A stretch of 64,000 bases of DNA from Pseudobythopirellula maris. Its GTDB lineage: Bacteria > Planctomycetota > Planctomycetia > Pirellulales > Lacipirellulaceae. Numbering within the stretch: the first letter of the stretch is position 1; each line of letters starts with the position of its first letter. Shown one piece after another: positions 50,165 through 58,948 of this stretch. Where the stretch lies: contig NZ_SJPQ01000004.1 of NCBI RefSeq assembly GCF_007859945.1, positions 186,001 to 250,000 of the forward strand. Direction: 5' to 3'. The notes under the pieces are model-generated. The model was given only the letters and a program-made list of their open reading frames with translations, was not told where the DNA came from and made no database searches. The position numbers and the translations under genes are program-made.

Positions 50165-50510
50165 TTGCTTCGATGGCAATGGCGGCGGCTTTCTAGGTCG
50201 CATTGCTGGTAGCCGTAGCGTCGTTATTGCCTTTGCGACGCCGAATCACACCGCCACGCACGCTACGCATCCGTGCGATTCGCACTAACGGTCATGCTCA
50301 GTGCTGGGGCCTCAGTGCTGGGGCTCGCCCCCAGGAAATGCACTCGTTTGAGGCTAGAGCGTTTTTCGAATTGGTGTGGACGAGCGGGGAAGCGATAGGC
50401 GGCGTGGCGAGGAAGCCGAAGCAGGCAATGCGGTGCATTGTCGATGCAGGCTGACGAAGCCATGACGCCGATCGCGAGCCGAGCGTCTACTCCTATGAGC
50501 AAACCGCTCT
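50165..50510. other. Noncoding stretch after attR
   Basis: No convincing gene. The reading frame of the integrase remnant has a stop at 50496, just before the recognisable part. A short near-tandem CAGTGCTGGGGC duplication lies at about 50298-50322. Confidence 0.45.
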
Positions 50511-50963
50511 AGGCATTTCGACGGCAAACGGCTGGTTCTGCCCATCGAGCAAAGCAAGGGCCGCAAGCAGTCGCGGGTGGTCTGCCTGCCGCCCGAGGCC
50601 TTGGAGGTCATCAAGCGATTGGCTGAGAAGTGGCCAGAGGGGCCGCTCTTTCGGAATCCGAGGGGCATCCCCTGGAGCCGTATTTCGGTCCGCTTGTGTT
50701 TCCGCAGGCTCAAAGAGAAGCTCGGCATGCCAAAGCTATGCGCAACCACGCTACGGCATTCGTTCGCCCACCACCGGCTAACCAGCGGTCAGGATGCACT
50801 GACCGTGGCCAAGCTCATGGGCCACGTCGATACCCGGATGCTGGCGACCCGCTACGTCCACTTGGACGCCAACCCCGAGTTCATGCAGAATGCTGCTAAC
50901 CAAACAAGCTTCCCGGCCTTACCTGTTGAGCTTCCAAGCAGCTCTCCAGATCAGCCGGCTTGA
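50511..50963 (+). pseudogene. Truncated tyrosine recombinase (catalytic C-terminal part)
   Basis: The frame reads RHFDGKRLVLPIEQSKGRKQ, then box II TTLRHSFAHHRL (HxxR region), LMGHVDTRMLATRYVHLD with the nucleophile Tyr. The core-binding domain and the segment with the first catalytic Arg are missing, and a stop lies in frame at 50496. It lies just outside attR and differs from the island's integrase, so it is a relic of another element. Its 3' end overlaps the convergent excisionase-type gene by 68 nt. Confidence 0.78.
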
Positions 50964-51334
50964 TTCGTATGGCGGTCCCGAGCCGGCAGTGGGGCAGGGC
51001 GTTCTGCTCCACCAGCCGATAGATTGTCCGCTCGCCGAGGTTGAACCGGACCGCAGCTTGGCGGACCGTCAGTAGCTCCCCGTTGCCTGGATCGGCGGGG
51101 CCGTCCTGGGGCAGAGCCGCAATGCAGTCGATGAGCACGGCCGCACACCTGCCGAGCCGTCTCTACGCGGCCCGCATGGTCGTGAAGCTCCCCCACGCCT
51201 ACACCGAAGCGTCCGAGCCTCTTGGAGGCCTCCACGGCGACGCCTTGGGGGTCTTCTAAAGTGGAGACCTTGTCTAGGGGGTCAGCTTCTTTGAGCCGGT
51301 CGTCGAGCCAGCGGCGGAATTGGGGCAGGGTCAT
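50896..51334 (-). pseudogene. Excisionase-type HTH protein, apparent 1-nt frameshift
   Basis: From the ATG at 51334 the frame reads MTLPQFRRWLDDRLKEADPL, then VAVEASKRLGRFGVG and ARQVCG; it then shifts near 51138-51145 into VLIDCIAALPQDGP and the MerR-like HTH ELLTVRQAAVRFNLGERTIY with KPADLESCLEA. One extra base explains the shift. A separately translatable HTH of 80 aa from GTG 51138 remains possible. The N-terminal domain is homologous to the decayed copy at 55302-55549. It is convergent with the integrase remnant, as expected for an old integration module. Confidence 0.7.
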
Positions 51335-51541
51335 GCACAAGGATAGCTCTTTCCCACAAATCAGGTGCGGCAATCAGCCAGAAACTGACGATCACGCCAA
51401 TCCCCTTGATTGCATGGCTAGCGGCCACCCGCTATCTTCTTTATGCAACCGCGTTTTCGGCGACACTTTGGCAAGAAGGCCCTAGGGCCGGCGAAGTAAC
51501 CACCACAGCTACTATCGGATTGAAGCCCGGGGGTTTAGATC

Positions 51542-52177
51542 GTGTTCTTTCGACGCATCATCGACGAAACGCCTCTGGATGCAAAAAAACTCGATAGCTT
51601 GAACGCCGTTATCGACCGGAAAGACCTGTCGCTAGATGACGCTGCCTCGGGAACAGCCAAGGAATTCTACCAATTGGGGCAACGCCTAAAGGGTAAGAGG
51701 CAGCTGGAGAGAGCCTTATCCGCGTTCCGTGAAGGCTGGAAGCATGGCCACGTCAACTCTACTTATCAATGCGGACTGCTAGAAAGAGACACCGTAGAGG
51801 CCAATCGCTTATTCCAAAAGGCAGCAGAAAGAGGACACGTAAGGGCCAAGTTCAATCTAGGCACCTACTGGCTGCAACAGGGAAATACTATCCAGGCTCA
51901 ACAGACCCTGGAGGATGCTGCATCACAAGGCTGCGCGCGATCCAAGACGAATCTCGGGATACTACATGCAGTCAATAGGCGTGATCCTCAAGAGGGTCTT
52001 CGCTGGTTCCGCGAAGCGATCGCCGATGGCGACTCAGCTGCACTATTGGGAGGCGCATCAGCTGCACTGGAGGCAGGTGAGTATGCCTGCGCCGAAAGAT
52101 GGGCTGAGTGGGCAGTAGCCCTCCGAATAAAGAATGCGCCACGATTGCTCCGCACAATTAAGAGTTTTAACACCTGA
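51542..52177 (+). CDS. Sel1/TPR-repeat protein
   Basis: A 211-aa protein opening at GTG (FFRRIIDETPLDAKKLDSLN), with Sel1-like helical repeats: VEANRLFQKAAERGHVRAKFNLG, QAQQTLEDAASQGCARSKTNLG, and EGLRWFREAIADGDSAALLGG (each about 35 residues; longest quoted parts shortened: LFQKAAERGHVRAKFNLG). Such repeats mediate protein-protein contacts. The gene is clearly lower in GC than the chromosome. A second Sel1/TPR gene follows 82 nt downstream. Specific role unknown. Confidence 0.7.
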   Translation: MFFRRIIDETPLDAKKLDSLNAVIDRKDLSLDDAASGTAKEFYQLGQRLKGKRQLERALSAFREGWKHGHVNSTYQCGLLERDTVEANRLFQKAAERGHVRAKFNLGTYWLQQGNTIQAQQTLEDAASQGCARSKTNLGILHAVNRRDPQEGLRWFREAIADGDSAALLGGASAALEAGEYACAERWAEWAVALRIKNAPRLLRTIKSFNT

Positions 52178-52206
52178 GTTACACATAGTAGCGACATCAT
52201 TCTTAT

Positions 52207-52227
52207 GTGCCCTGACTGACAGGGCAC
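52207..52227 (+). terminator. Short hairpin between the two Sel1/TPR genes
   Basis: GTGCCCTG (52207-52214) pairs perfectly with CAGGGCAC (52220-52227) around ACTGA. There is no T-tract, so termination is uncertain. Confidence 0.3.
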
Positions 52228-52259
52228 TGCCGTCACCAACCGTTAACAGCAAGCACGTT

Positions 52260-52973
52260 ATGGGCCTCTTTTCCGGAAAATGGCGCGGCGGCCTCCCTTC
52301 CGTCGCTGTTCTCTCCAGCGATACGTCTATCTTTTACCTAGTCGCCGAAGACGGCGTACATGGAATGGCTGTTTATGAGGCAGACATTACGCGTGACTTG
52401 ACACAGGCCCCGCCCGTCGCGAATTGGCACTACAAGGAAACCGTCGAGGCTGTTCGCAGCTGCAAGCGTTCCCTCGCAAAGGAATGCCTCTTTAAAGCCT
52501 CTGAGCTGGGACACCTGGACGCACTCTACCTAAAGTGCCGCTATTTCGATTACCACGCTGACCGCGTGGCCCTAGAACGCAATCTCCGAGTCGGAGCCAA
52601 CGGCGGAAATATTAAGAGCATGGTTGGCCTGGGATCACTCCTGACGCACAACGACCAACTCAAGGAGGCAGAGACCCTCTTCAGGAAGGCCTACGAAAAG
52701 GGCAGCATTTACGCGATCAATCTATTGGCCTCACTATATGCCTGCCAACACAACAACCCCACAGAGGCACGACAACTGTCAATGCTCGCAGCCGATGAAG
52801 GAGACAAGCAAGGCCTCATAGGGGTGGCAGCCATGTCTATGCGACTAGAAGACTGGGATACAGCACTGTCATATGGAAAGCGAGTAGAAGTGCAGGACCC
52901 TGACACCGGCCGAAAGCTGCTAAAGGACATTCAGAACACCAGGCGGCAATTGCTACACATTCGCAGTCATTGA
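52260..52973 (+). CDS. Sel1/TPR-repeat protein, second copy
   Basis: A 237-aa protein from the ATG at 52260 (MGLFSGKWRGGLPSVAVLSS). An N-terminal beta-rich part (TSIFYLVAEDGVHGMAVYEA) precedes Sel1/TPR-like helices: LAKECLFKASELGHLDALYL, LKEAETLFRKAYEKGSIYAI, ARQLSMLAADEGDKQGLIGV. It resembles the upstream gene in its repeats but has a different N-terminal domain. Upstream in-frame codons to 52134 overlap the previous gene and are not needed. Probably in one transcript with its neighbours. Role unknown. Confidence 0.68.
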   Translation: MGLFSGKWRGGLPSVAVLSSDTSIFYLVAEDGVHGMAVYEADITRDLTQAPPVANWHYKETVEAVRSCKRSLAKECLFKASELGHLDALYLKCRYFDYHADRVALERNLRVGANGGNIKSMVGLGSLLTHNDQLKEAETLFRKAYEKGSIYAINLLASLYACQHNNPTEARQLSMLAADEGDKQGLIGVAAMSMRLEDWDTALSYGKRVEVQDPDTGRKLLKDIQNTRRQLLHIRSH

Positions 52974-53034
52974 CTCCATCTATACCGCTTGCGGCATTAC
53001 CCACCCACCTTAACTACACTAGAAAGACGGCGGT

Positions 53035-53241
53035 ATGTCTGGCCCAGGCTCCGGAGGGAACGTCCTCGCCGCCTTATGCAGCTTTTTCATCCCTGGGCTC
53101 GGTCAGTTGCTTCAAGGCCGGCTAATGATGGCGGTTCTGCAATTCTTCCTTGCTGCATTGCTTTGGATGGTCTTACTGGGATGGGTAATTCACATTTGGT
53201 CAATCGTTAATGCGGCTCGCTTTGACCCTTACAGATACTAA
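53035..53241 (+). CDS. TM2-like small membrane protein
   Basis: A 68-aa protein with two membrane helices and the signature CSFFIPGLGQLLQGRLMMA followed by FFLAALLWMVLLGWVIHIWS, as in TM2/DUF5683-like proteins. The start follows AGACGGCGGT without a strong Shine-Dalgarno. Part of the low-GC plus-strand cluster. Role unknown. Confidence 0.65.
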   Translation: MSGPGSGGNVLAALCSFFIPGLGQLLQGRLMMAVLQFFLAALLWMVLLGWVIHIWSIVNAARFDPYRY

Positions 53242-53337
53242 CGTACCCAAACACGCAAAGTGCAGCCGCACTCACGCAAGCATCGGACATCACTTTCCAT
53301 CGCCATCCCACGTCACTTCTTACCTCACGGTCTTTCT

Positions 53338-53682
53338 ATGGCTATCGTATGCACCGGATGCGCTACGATTAGAAACCATGACTTAACACCATGTCCCGTA
53401 TGTGCCCAGAATCGCTTCCACCAAAAAGAACGTGAGGCTGAGAAACGCCGTTCAGCCAGAAGGGCTGAGAAAGAGCGCATCGAGTCAGCGAAGCAGGCCG
53501 CCAAGGCTCGCAAGTCTGGCGCAAAAAAAACATGCCATTGCTGTGGCCGAAGCGTCGGCGGCTTCTTTACACCACCATCATGGAAGTGCCAGAACGCAAG
53601 CTGTGGGGGCGTGTTTTGCAGGTCATGCAAGAAGGGGTCACTCTTCACTAAGTGCCCGCTGTGCGGATCGCGTGCAGCCTAG
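53338..53682 (+). CDS. Small zinc-ribbon/zinc-finger protein
   Basis: A 114-aa protein. The N-terminal zinc-ribbon pair CTGC...CPVC is followed by a long, highly charged helix (KEREAEKRRSARRAEKERIE) and a Cys-rich C-terminus (TCHCCGRSVGG, then CQNASCGGVFCRSCKKG and KCPLCGS). Ten or more Cys in CxxC pairs make several zinc sites likely. The ATG at 53338 is preferred over one at 53260 that precedes basic non-homologous residues. Possibly nucleic-acid binding; role unknown. Confidence 0.65.
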   Translation: MAIVCTGCATIRNHDLTPCPVCAQNRFHQKEREAEKRRSARRAEKERIESAKQAAKARKSGAKKTCHCCGRSVGGFFTPPSWKCQNASCGGVFCRSCKKGSLFTKCPLCGSRAA

Positions 53683-53726
53683 TGCGCACTTCCGTCCGCC
53701 TCCCCACCTTCACCACAATCAGCGCA

Positions 53727-54065
53727 ATGCCCGACCTCCCGCCCATTCCGCCGTGCCCCACTTGCCGAAAATCACTAGACTTCATGTCGCCATGCAAACC
53801 AGACCATCCAGAACGCGGCTTTATAGCCGCTATGGAGGGTCGCATGATGTGTATATGCTGCTACAGATGTGGCATGGTGACTTTCATTAAAGTGCGTGGA
53901 TGGCTTCGCATCTCACTGAGAACTGAAGGACACCTTCCTCTTGCGGCATTCATTGACATAGAACAGGACAATAGCTCCGCATTCGGCGACGTCATCATCC
54001 CTGAGCTTACAATGCTGTGCCGACAAGGCCTTGTTGAAGGACCGGAATGCCAGCTGCTTGAGTAG
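53727..54065 (+). CDS. Hypothetical protein with CxxC motifs
   Basis: A 112-aa protein (MPDLPPIPPCPTCRKSLDFM) with a CPTC pair near the start and CICCYRCG near residue 46, suggesting a small zinc-binding fold, followed by a region ending IIPELTMLCRQGLVEGPECQ. The start at 53727 is chosen because the upstream frame overlaps the previous gene. Low GC. No family recognised. Confidence 0.55.
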   Translation: MPDLPPIPPCPTCRKSLDFMSPCKPDHPERGFIAAMEGRMMCICCYRCGMVTFIKVRGWLRISLRTEGHLPLAAFIDIEQDNSSAFGDVIIPELTMLCRQGLVEGPECQLLE

Positions 54066-54144
54066 CAGCAATGCCGAGCCTGCCATCCTTGGAAAAATGG
54101 CGCGGATTCAACAGCGACACCTACACAGCCGAGGAACTAGTGAT

Positions 54145-54576
54145 ATGTTTGGGAAGAGAAGTAATCGCGACGTACGGCTTACGTCGGCACTCGACTCCGT
54201 GGGTATAAAGTACGAATGCGATGAGGATGGAGATTGCAGTGTATTGTACAATCTGCCAAACGGCCGGTCACAGACGGCCTTTGTCAGCGGGAAGACAGAG
54301 TCTTTCGACAATCTTGAGGTACGTGAAGTGTGGTCTGTTGCCGCGTATGACACAGGTACTATAGGGCACGCACTTGCAATCCACCTGCTAAAGCAGAATG
54401 GAACGAACAAATTAGGTGCATGGCGAATCATTGATAGCGGTGATAAAACTATAGTTGTATTTGCGGTCCAGCTAGCGGCCGATACTGATGGACATACACT
54501 TCGTAGTGTACTAGAGCTAGTAACATCTACGGCAGACAGCGCTGAACAGCAAATCACCGGTGGAGATGTGTTTTAG
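54145..54576 (+). CDS. Hypothetical protein, possibly YbjN-like
   Basis: A 143-aa protein (MFGKRSNRDVRLTSALDSVG). The segment GIKYECDEDGDCSVLYNLPN followed by GRSQTAFVSGKTESFDNLEV and REVWSVA resembles the YbjN/CesT-like fold in order of strands, but this is a weak likeness. Cytosolic, acidic, low GC. Last plus-strand gene of the cluster. Confidence 0.55.
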   Translation: MFGKRSNRDVRLTSALDSVGIKYECDEDGDCSVLYNLPNGRSQTAFVSGKTESFDNLEVREVWSVAAYDTGTIGHALAIHLLKQNGTNKLGAWRIIDSGDKTIVVFAVQLAADTDGHTLRSVLELVTSTADSAEQQITGGDVF

Positions 54577-54695
54577 GCTGTAATTACCAAGCACGAATGC
54601 ATGGACCATGTCCAGAGATAACTCTTCTGTGATTCCCGGAAAGCAGCCTTTTCCGACGCGAAGTGGCCTCTTTCCATTGCGCCCTTATTGATGGT

Positions 54696-54779
54696 TGCGT
54701 GAGCAACTGGACGCGCTAGCAGACCGGGATGCTGCGGTTATCGGTGCGCTCGGTGCTAGCTGGTCCAGTTGTTGATGCA
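54696..54779. ncRNA. Long imperfect hairpin, candidate structured RNA or recombination site
   Basis: Nested complementary arms run through the gene-free interval between the plus- and minus-strand genes. TGCGT (54696) pairs with ATGCA (54775-54779) with one wobble, CAACTGGAC (54704-54712) with GTCCAGTTG (54763-54771), and GCTAGCA (54715-54721) with TGCTAGC (54754-54760), enclosing a 32-nt loop. A foldback this long is unlikely by chance. Integron attC consensus boxes are not met. Confidence 0.4.
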
Positions 54780-54857
54780 CGGGTCAATAAGTTGCGATTA
54801 CAGCCGCGAACCAAGACGCGGACCTTCTATGTGCCGGTGCGGCAGTAGCTTAGGGGC

Positions 54858-55262
54858 TTAGTCGCTACCATCAATGACCATGGCATTCTTCATGGCGAAG
54901 GCCGCTGCCCCTCCTCCAACAAGGCAGTAGAGCACGTCACCCCAAGCGTGGACTGAGCACAACGCAATAGCCGAGAATCCGAAGAACAGAAGCGTCAGAG
55001 TTCCCATCGCCACGGCGGGAGCGGTCTTGTTCTCACAAGGGGCAACCATCACCGCCGCCCACACTGAGAAGGTTCCTAACGCCACCATCACCATGAAACT
55101 GACGAATGGGCTGTCCTGCGAGTAGCCAGAGAATCCCATCGAGAAATTGGCAACGCAGCTGGCGAAAAATCCGCCTACCGCTCCCGCTGGGATAAACAGC
55201 ACCCAACGCAACCCGCGTCCAACGTCGGCTGCCCAAGTGCTTCCGGGGGTGACAAGTTCCAT
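54858..55262 (-). CDS. Multi-pass membrane protein, unknown function
   Basis: A 134-aa protein with four predicted helices: WVLFIPAGAVGGFFASCVA (20-38), FVSFMVMVALGTFSVWAAVM (53-72), APAVAMGTLTLLFFGFSAIAL (81-101) and VLYCLVGGGAAAFAM (109-123). The ATG is preceded by GGAG on the minus strand. It lies between the hairpin and a decayed excisionase-type copy. No family recognised. Confidence 0.6.
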   Translation of the reverse strand: MELVTPGSTWAADVGRGLRWVLFIPAGAVGGFFASCVANFSMGFSGYSQDSPFVSFMVMVALGTFSVWAAVMVAPCENKTAPAVAMGTLTLLFFGFSAIALCSVHAWGDVLYCLVGGGAAAFAMKNAMVIDGSD

Positions 55263-55301
55263 GGCTTCTCCGAAGGGTAAATCCTACGAATAGTCAGGTA
55301 G

Positions 55302-55549
55302 CTACTTCGACAATGCTTCCTCAGGAGGCAGTGCGGCGAGGCAATCCGCTCGCACCCCAGCGCATTCCTCTGCGGTCCTGACTCGGCCACCCCGGCTCAG
55401 CAGTTCCCCGGACCCGTAGCCGACCAAGCTAAGTTTCTTAGTGGCCTCAACAGCCACAGCCGTAGGGTTCTCCAGTGCAGGCGGTGCGTCGATGGGCCCG
55501 GCTTCTTTGAGTCGTTCTGTAACCAGCTGCGTAGTTGGCGGACGCTCAT
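55302..55549 (-). pseudogene. Decayed copy of the excisionase-associated N-terminal domain
   Basis: From the ATG at 55549 the frame reads MSVRQLRSWLQ, then one base is missing and the next frame continues ERLKEAGPIDAPPALENPTA, VAVEATKKLSLVGYGSGELL, and ECAGVRADCLAALPPEEAL before a stop. It aligns with 51334-51100 (MTLPQFRRWLDDRLKEADPL, VAVEASKRLGRFGVG, VLIDCIAALPQ) but lacks the HTH. It therefore duplicates the module at the other end of the cluster. Confidence 0.6.
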
Positions 55550-56476
55550 AATGGCTCCCTTGAGGTAGGGTGGTTGACTGACTTACAAGTCTAGTGCGCA
55601 CTCCCGCCAATGCATGTTGTCTTTTTGCAACGGGTCAGAACACGAATAGCCCCCACCCGACGAATCAGGCAGGGGCTTTGAAGTGTGTTACTCGGCCCTA
55701 TCCCTTCGCTGACCAAAGCGATAGATTGCGGCTAAGACCTCTTACCGTCCGTAATCTATGGTTAGCACATCAATAGCCCTCAGATACGCATAAGGGTATA
55801 GGCCGCCCAGATGAGCTGGATGGGGTTAGTGGTTCAGCGCAACGTGCGTAAGGCTATCCACCAGCGGGTGTGCACTTTGCGCGTTAGTGGCTCAAACGCT
55901 TCACGACCGTTGCGTAAGCAAAGAGAAGCCCATCAGCCCGTAGAGAGGCCAGCAGAGGCGGCAGTCGAAGGGCAGGGGGGGGCGTGGCGGGTCGATGCGA
56001 TCCAGGCTTGTGGGGGCCGGTGCAACGCGTCCAAAAACGGGACGACGGTTTTTCTGCCGCGCGGCAAAGCGAATCAGCCCGCACAATTGATCGCCGCAAC
56101 GCGTTGCCGAGCAGGCTCTTAGAACAAAATCGCGAGTGGCCAAGAATCGCTGCTGCGCGCGCGGCCAAAACGGATTGTCGAAATTAGGTGTGGCGGCTGT
56201 TACAAAGATAATTGGGCGCCGCAGGGGTGTATCCTCAGCCGCCGGCGGTGCGTTCATTCGCGCATTCCCCCGATTCGAAGCCGCCCCGCTGCGTTTTTTA
56301 GCCGTGCTCACTGGTCGGCTTCCCTCGCGACTTTTCTGGGCGGCGCCAACCGGGGCGATTCCGAAATACTTTTTGGCCACCCGACCCGATGCGACCGGCG
56401 GGCCCGAGCGGTTTAACGGGCAACGGGCAACGGGCGGCGGCTCGTCGAACCCGAAGCCGGCGGCCATACTAGTGGC
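55550..56476. other. Long gene-poor interval between the accessory region and the sulfotransferase gene
   Basis: About 930 bases without a convincing gene. AGCCCC (55648-55653) can pair with GGGGCT (55672-55677), a weak terminator-like hairpin. I looked for a third copy of the tRNA-Val 3' end here and saw none. Composition changes from mixed to GC-rich at about 56200, which probably marks the return to chromosomal sequence. Confidence 0.5.
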
Positions 56477-57055
56477 ATGAACGACACGATCACCGTGGTA
56501 TCGGGACTGCCCCGATCGGGCACGTCGCTGCTGATGCAAATGCTCGCCGCCGGCGGCATGGAGGTGTACACCGACGGCGAACGCGCCGCCGACGACGACA
56601 ACCCCCGCGGCTACCTGGAACTTGAAGCCGTCAAACGCCTGAAGCACGACGCCTCCTGGCTGCCCGCCGCGCGTGGCAAGGCGGTGAAGGTGATCTCGCA
56701 CCTGCTGGGTGACCTGCCAGACGGCGAGGACTATCGGGTGGTGTTCCTCGAGCGCGACATCGAAGAGGTGCTCGATTCGCAGCAGAAGATGCTCGAGCGG
56801 CTGGGGCGGCCGGGCGCGCCGCGCGACGTGGTGCGGCGGGCGTTTGCGGCCCACTTGGCGGGTTTCGACCGACTGACCGCGAGCCGTGAAGACATGGCCG
56901 TCTTACGGCTGCCTTACGCGGAGATCATCGCCACGCCCAAGGCCGCCGCCGAGCGGCTGGCGGGGTTTGTGGGCGACGCCAGCCCGGCGCCGCTCGACGC
57001 GGCGGCGATGGCCGCGGCGGTCGATCCCGCCCTCTACCGGAACCGCCGCGGTTGA
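56477..57055 (+). CDS. Sulfotransferase-family protein
   Basis: A 192-aa protein with the N-terminal PAPS-binding loop SGLPRSGTSLLMQML (residues 9-23), followed by YRVVFLERDIEEVLDSQ, which matches the 3'-phosphate-binding Arg/Ser region of sulfotransferases. It would move a sulfonate group from PAPS to an unknown acceptor. It is shorter than typical sulfotransferases (about 250-300 aa) but has a plausible compact fold. Lies upstream of a metalloprotease gene on the same strand. Confidence 0.8.
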   Translation: MNDTITVVSGLPRSGTSLLMQMLAAGGMEVYTDGERAADDDNPRGYLELEAVKRLKHDASWLPAARGKAVKVISHLLGDLPDGEDYRVVFLERDIEEVLDSQQKMLERLGRPGAPRDVVRRAFAAHLAGFDRLTASREDMAVLRLPYAEIIATPKAAAERLAGFVGDASPAPLDAAAMAAAVDPALYRNRRG

Positions 57056-57221
57056 GCGCAAAACGAGGGGTTTCGACGGAATTCGACGCCGGTGTGTCGC
57101 CCGGTTGGGCGTTGCTGGCTAGCATAAAGCGATCAGTCCCGCCCCCCTCGAGCTGCTCTCGCCAGCACTCCCCGTGGCGACTCCCAGCAGCCGCCACAAG
57201 CTCACGGTATAGCAGCATCCC

Positions 57222-58802
57222 ATGCGTAGGTTGTGTCGATTCAACACGAGGCGGCTCGCAGGCTGGGCCGTCCTGCTGCTGGCGGTAGCTGCCGCCACGC
57301 CCGCCTGGGCCTACGACAACGCCGACCGGTGGCAATTCACGGCTCTCGATGGCGCGGTCGCTCCGACCGGACAGCCGATCACGCTCACCTGGAGCATCGT
57401 GCCCGATGGGACGCTGATCCCCAACGTGTTCCCCGGAACCAACCGCAACAGCAACCTGCGAGCGACGCTCGACACGTTGTTTCCGGGCGGGGAGTCCGAA
57501 TGGTTCCCGGTGATCGCCTCGACGTTTGAACGCTGGGAGTCGATCAGCGGCATCGACTTCGTCTACGAGGCGGCCGACGACGGGGAGGAGCACCATTTCG
57601 AGGACAACCCCGGCGTGGCTGGCGTGCGCGGCGATGTCCGTTTGGGGGGCACGCTGATCGACGGCACGAGCGGCACGTTCCTCGGCTCGGTCGGCTATTC
57701 GTACTGGCCCGACTACGGTGAGGTCGTGCTCGACACGGCCGACACGGGCTACTACGGCGACGAGGCGAGCAACCACCTCAAGCTCCGGCACACGCTGATG
57801 CACGAGATCGGCCACGCGCTCGGGCTCGGCCATGTCTCTTCCGCGGCGACCGACATCTTGATGGAGTCGTTCCCTCAGTCCCATTTTGACGGACCGCAGA
57901 TCGACGACATCCGCGCCGTGCAGTACCTCTACGGAGACGCGTTGGAGAGGTCCCATGGCGGGGCGGGCAACAACTCGCTGGCCAACGCCACGCCGCTCGG
58001 CGCTCTGGCGGCGGGTGAGACGATCTCGCTCGGCGCCGACGCCGACAGCGGCTTCGCGGTCGACTTTGACGAGAGCGACTTTGTCAGCATCGCCCGGGCC
58101 AGCGACCTCGACTACTTCGCCTTCACGGCCGATGGCGGTTCGCTCGTCGACGTGGTGCTCACGCCCGTCGGGCCGACTTACATACAGTTTGTGCAGCGCA
58201 CCAGCCGCACCAATCAGGTGGTCGCCTCGGCGGTCAGCGACCTCAGCCTCGAGCTCTGGGACGTGACCGGCACGCCGGAACTGCTGGCCACGGCCGACGC
58301 CACGGCGGCTGGGTCGGTCGAGTCGATCTTGGGCGCCGAGCTCGCCGCGGGCGGCGAGTACGCGGTGCGCGTGGCGGGCGATGGGAACGACGTGCAGCTC
58401 TACCGGCTCGACCTGGTCGCCGTAGCGGCGCCGGTGCTCGCGGGCGATTACAACGGCAACGGCGTGGTCGACGCGGCCGACTTCACACTATGGCGAGACA
58501 CGCTTGGCGAAACCGACAATCTGGCCGCCGACGGCGACCTCAGCGGCGAGGTCGACCAGGGGGACTACGACCTGTGGGCCGCGAACTTCGGCATGACGCT
58601 CGATGCAGCGCCGGCGCATTTGGCGGCCCCCGAGCCGAACGCGACTCTGATGGGGGTGATCGCGGTTTTCACCACACCCTGGCTCAGAGGACGAAGCAAA
58701 CGAGGGTGGTTTGCTACCCATGCGGCAAGTCGCACTGCGCAGCCCCGAAATTCTTCCCACGGCGACCGAAACATATTGTTTTTGGGGAATTCACCTTATT
58801 AG
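57222..58802 (+). CDS. Matrixin-type zinc metalloprotease with dockerin and PEP-CTERM-like motif
   Basis: A 526-aa exported protease. The signal peptide (LAGWAVLLLAVAAATPAWA) ends near residue 29. The zinc site HEIGHALGLGH is at 194-204 (ligands His194, His198, His204, base Glu195), with the Met-turn near Met214 (TDILMES), the metzincin/matrixin pattern. A region like a pre-peptidase C-terminal domain follows (DLDYFAFTADGGSLVDVVL), then a dockerin (GDYNGNGVVDAADFTLWRD) near residue 407. PEPNATLMGVIAVFTTPWL plus RGRSKRG is PEP-CTERM-like, but about 30 more residues follow it, which is unusual. Likely extracellular. Confidence 0.88.
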   Translation: MRRLCRFNTRRLAGWAVLLLAVAAATPAWAYDNADRWQFTALDGAVAPTGQPITLTWSIVPDGTLIPNVFPGTNRNSNLRATLDTLFPGGESEWFPVIASTFERWESISGIDFVYEAADDGEEHHFEDNPGVAGVRGDVRLGGTLIDGTSGTFLGSVGYSYWPDYGEVVLDTADTGYYGDEASNHLKLRHTLMHEIGHALGLGHVSSAATDILMESFPQSHFDGPQIDDIRAVQYLYGDALERSHGGAGNNSLANATPLGALAAGETISLGADADSGFAVDFDESDFVSIARASDLDYFAFTADGGSLVDVVLTPVGPTYIQFVQRTSRTNQVVASAVSDLSLELWDVTGTPELLATADATAAGSVESILGAELAAGGEYAVRVAGDGNDVQLYRLDLVAVAAPVLAGDYNGNGVVDAADFTLWRDTLGETDNLAADGDLSGEVDQGDYDLWAANFGMTLDAAPAHLAAPEPNATLMGVIAVFTTPWLRGRSKRGWFATHAASRTAQPRNSSHGDRNILFLGNSPY

Positions 58803-58948
58803 GATATGGATGCTGAGCGACCAGGCGGCGGTCGGCGTGTTCTCTTGCTATTTGGTGAGGCGCCGGAGACATCCTGTAACGACATAGGCATCTTCTGACC
58901 ATTTGGTGCGGCCGAGGGCCGTACCCCAACGACAAGGACCGACCGCTA

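Noticed and set aside
49679-50454. Small open frames around attR
   Set aside because: No ribosome sites, no recognisable sequence, and competing frames on both strands.
54696-54779. Integron attC site
   Set aside because: The AAC and GTT ends are present in the hairpin arms, but the RYYYAAC/GTTRRRY boxes are not satisfied, neighbouring spacers lack similar palindromes, and no integron integrase is seen.
55550-56476. Third copy of the tRNA-Val 3' end marking a second island boundary
   Set aside because: No match to the 30-bp att sequence was found in this interval.
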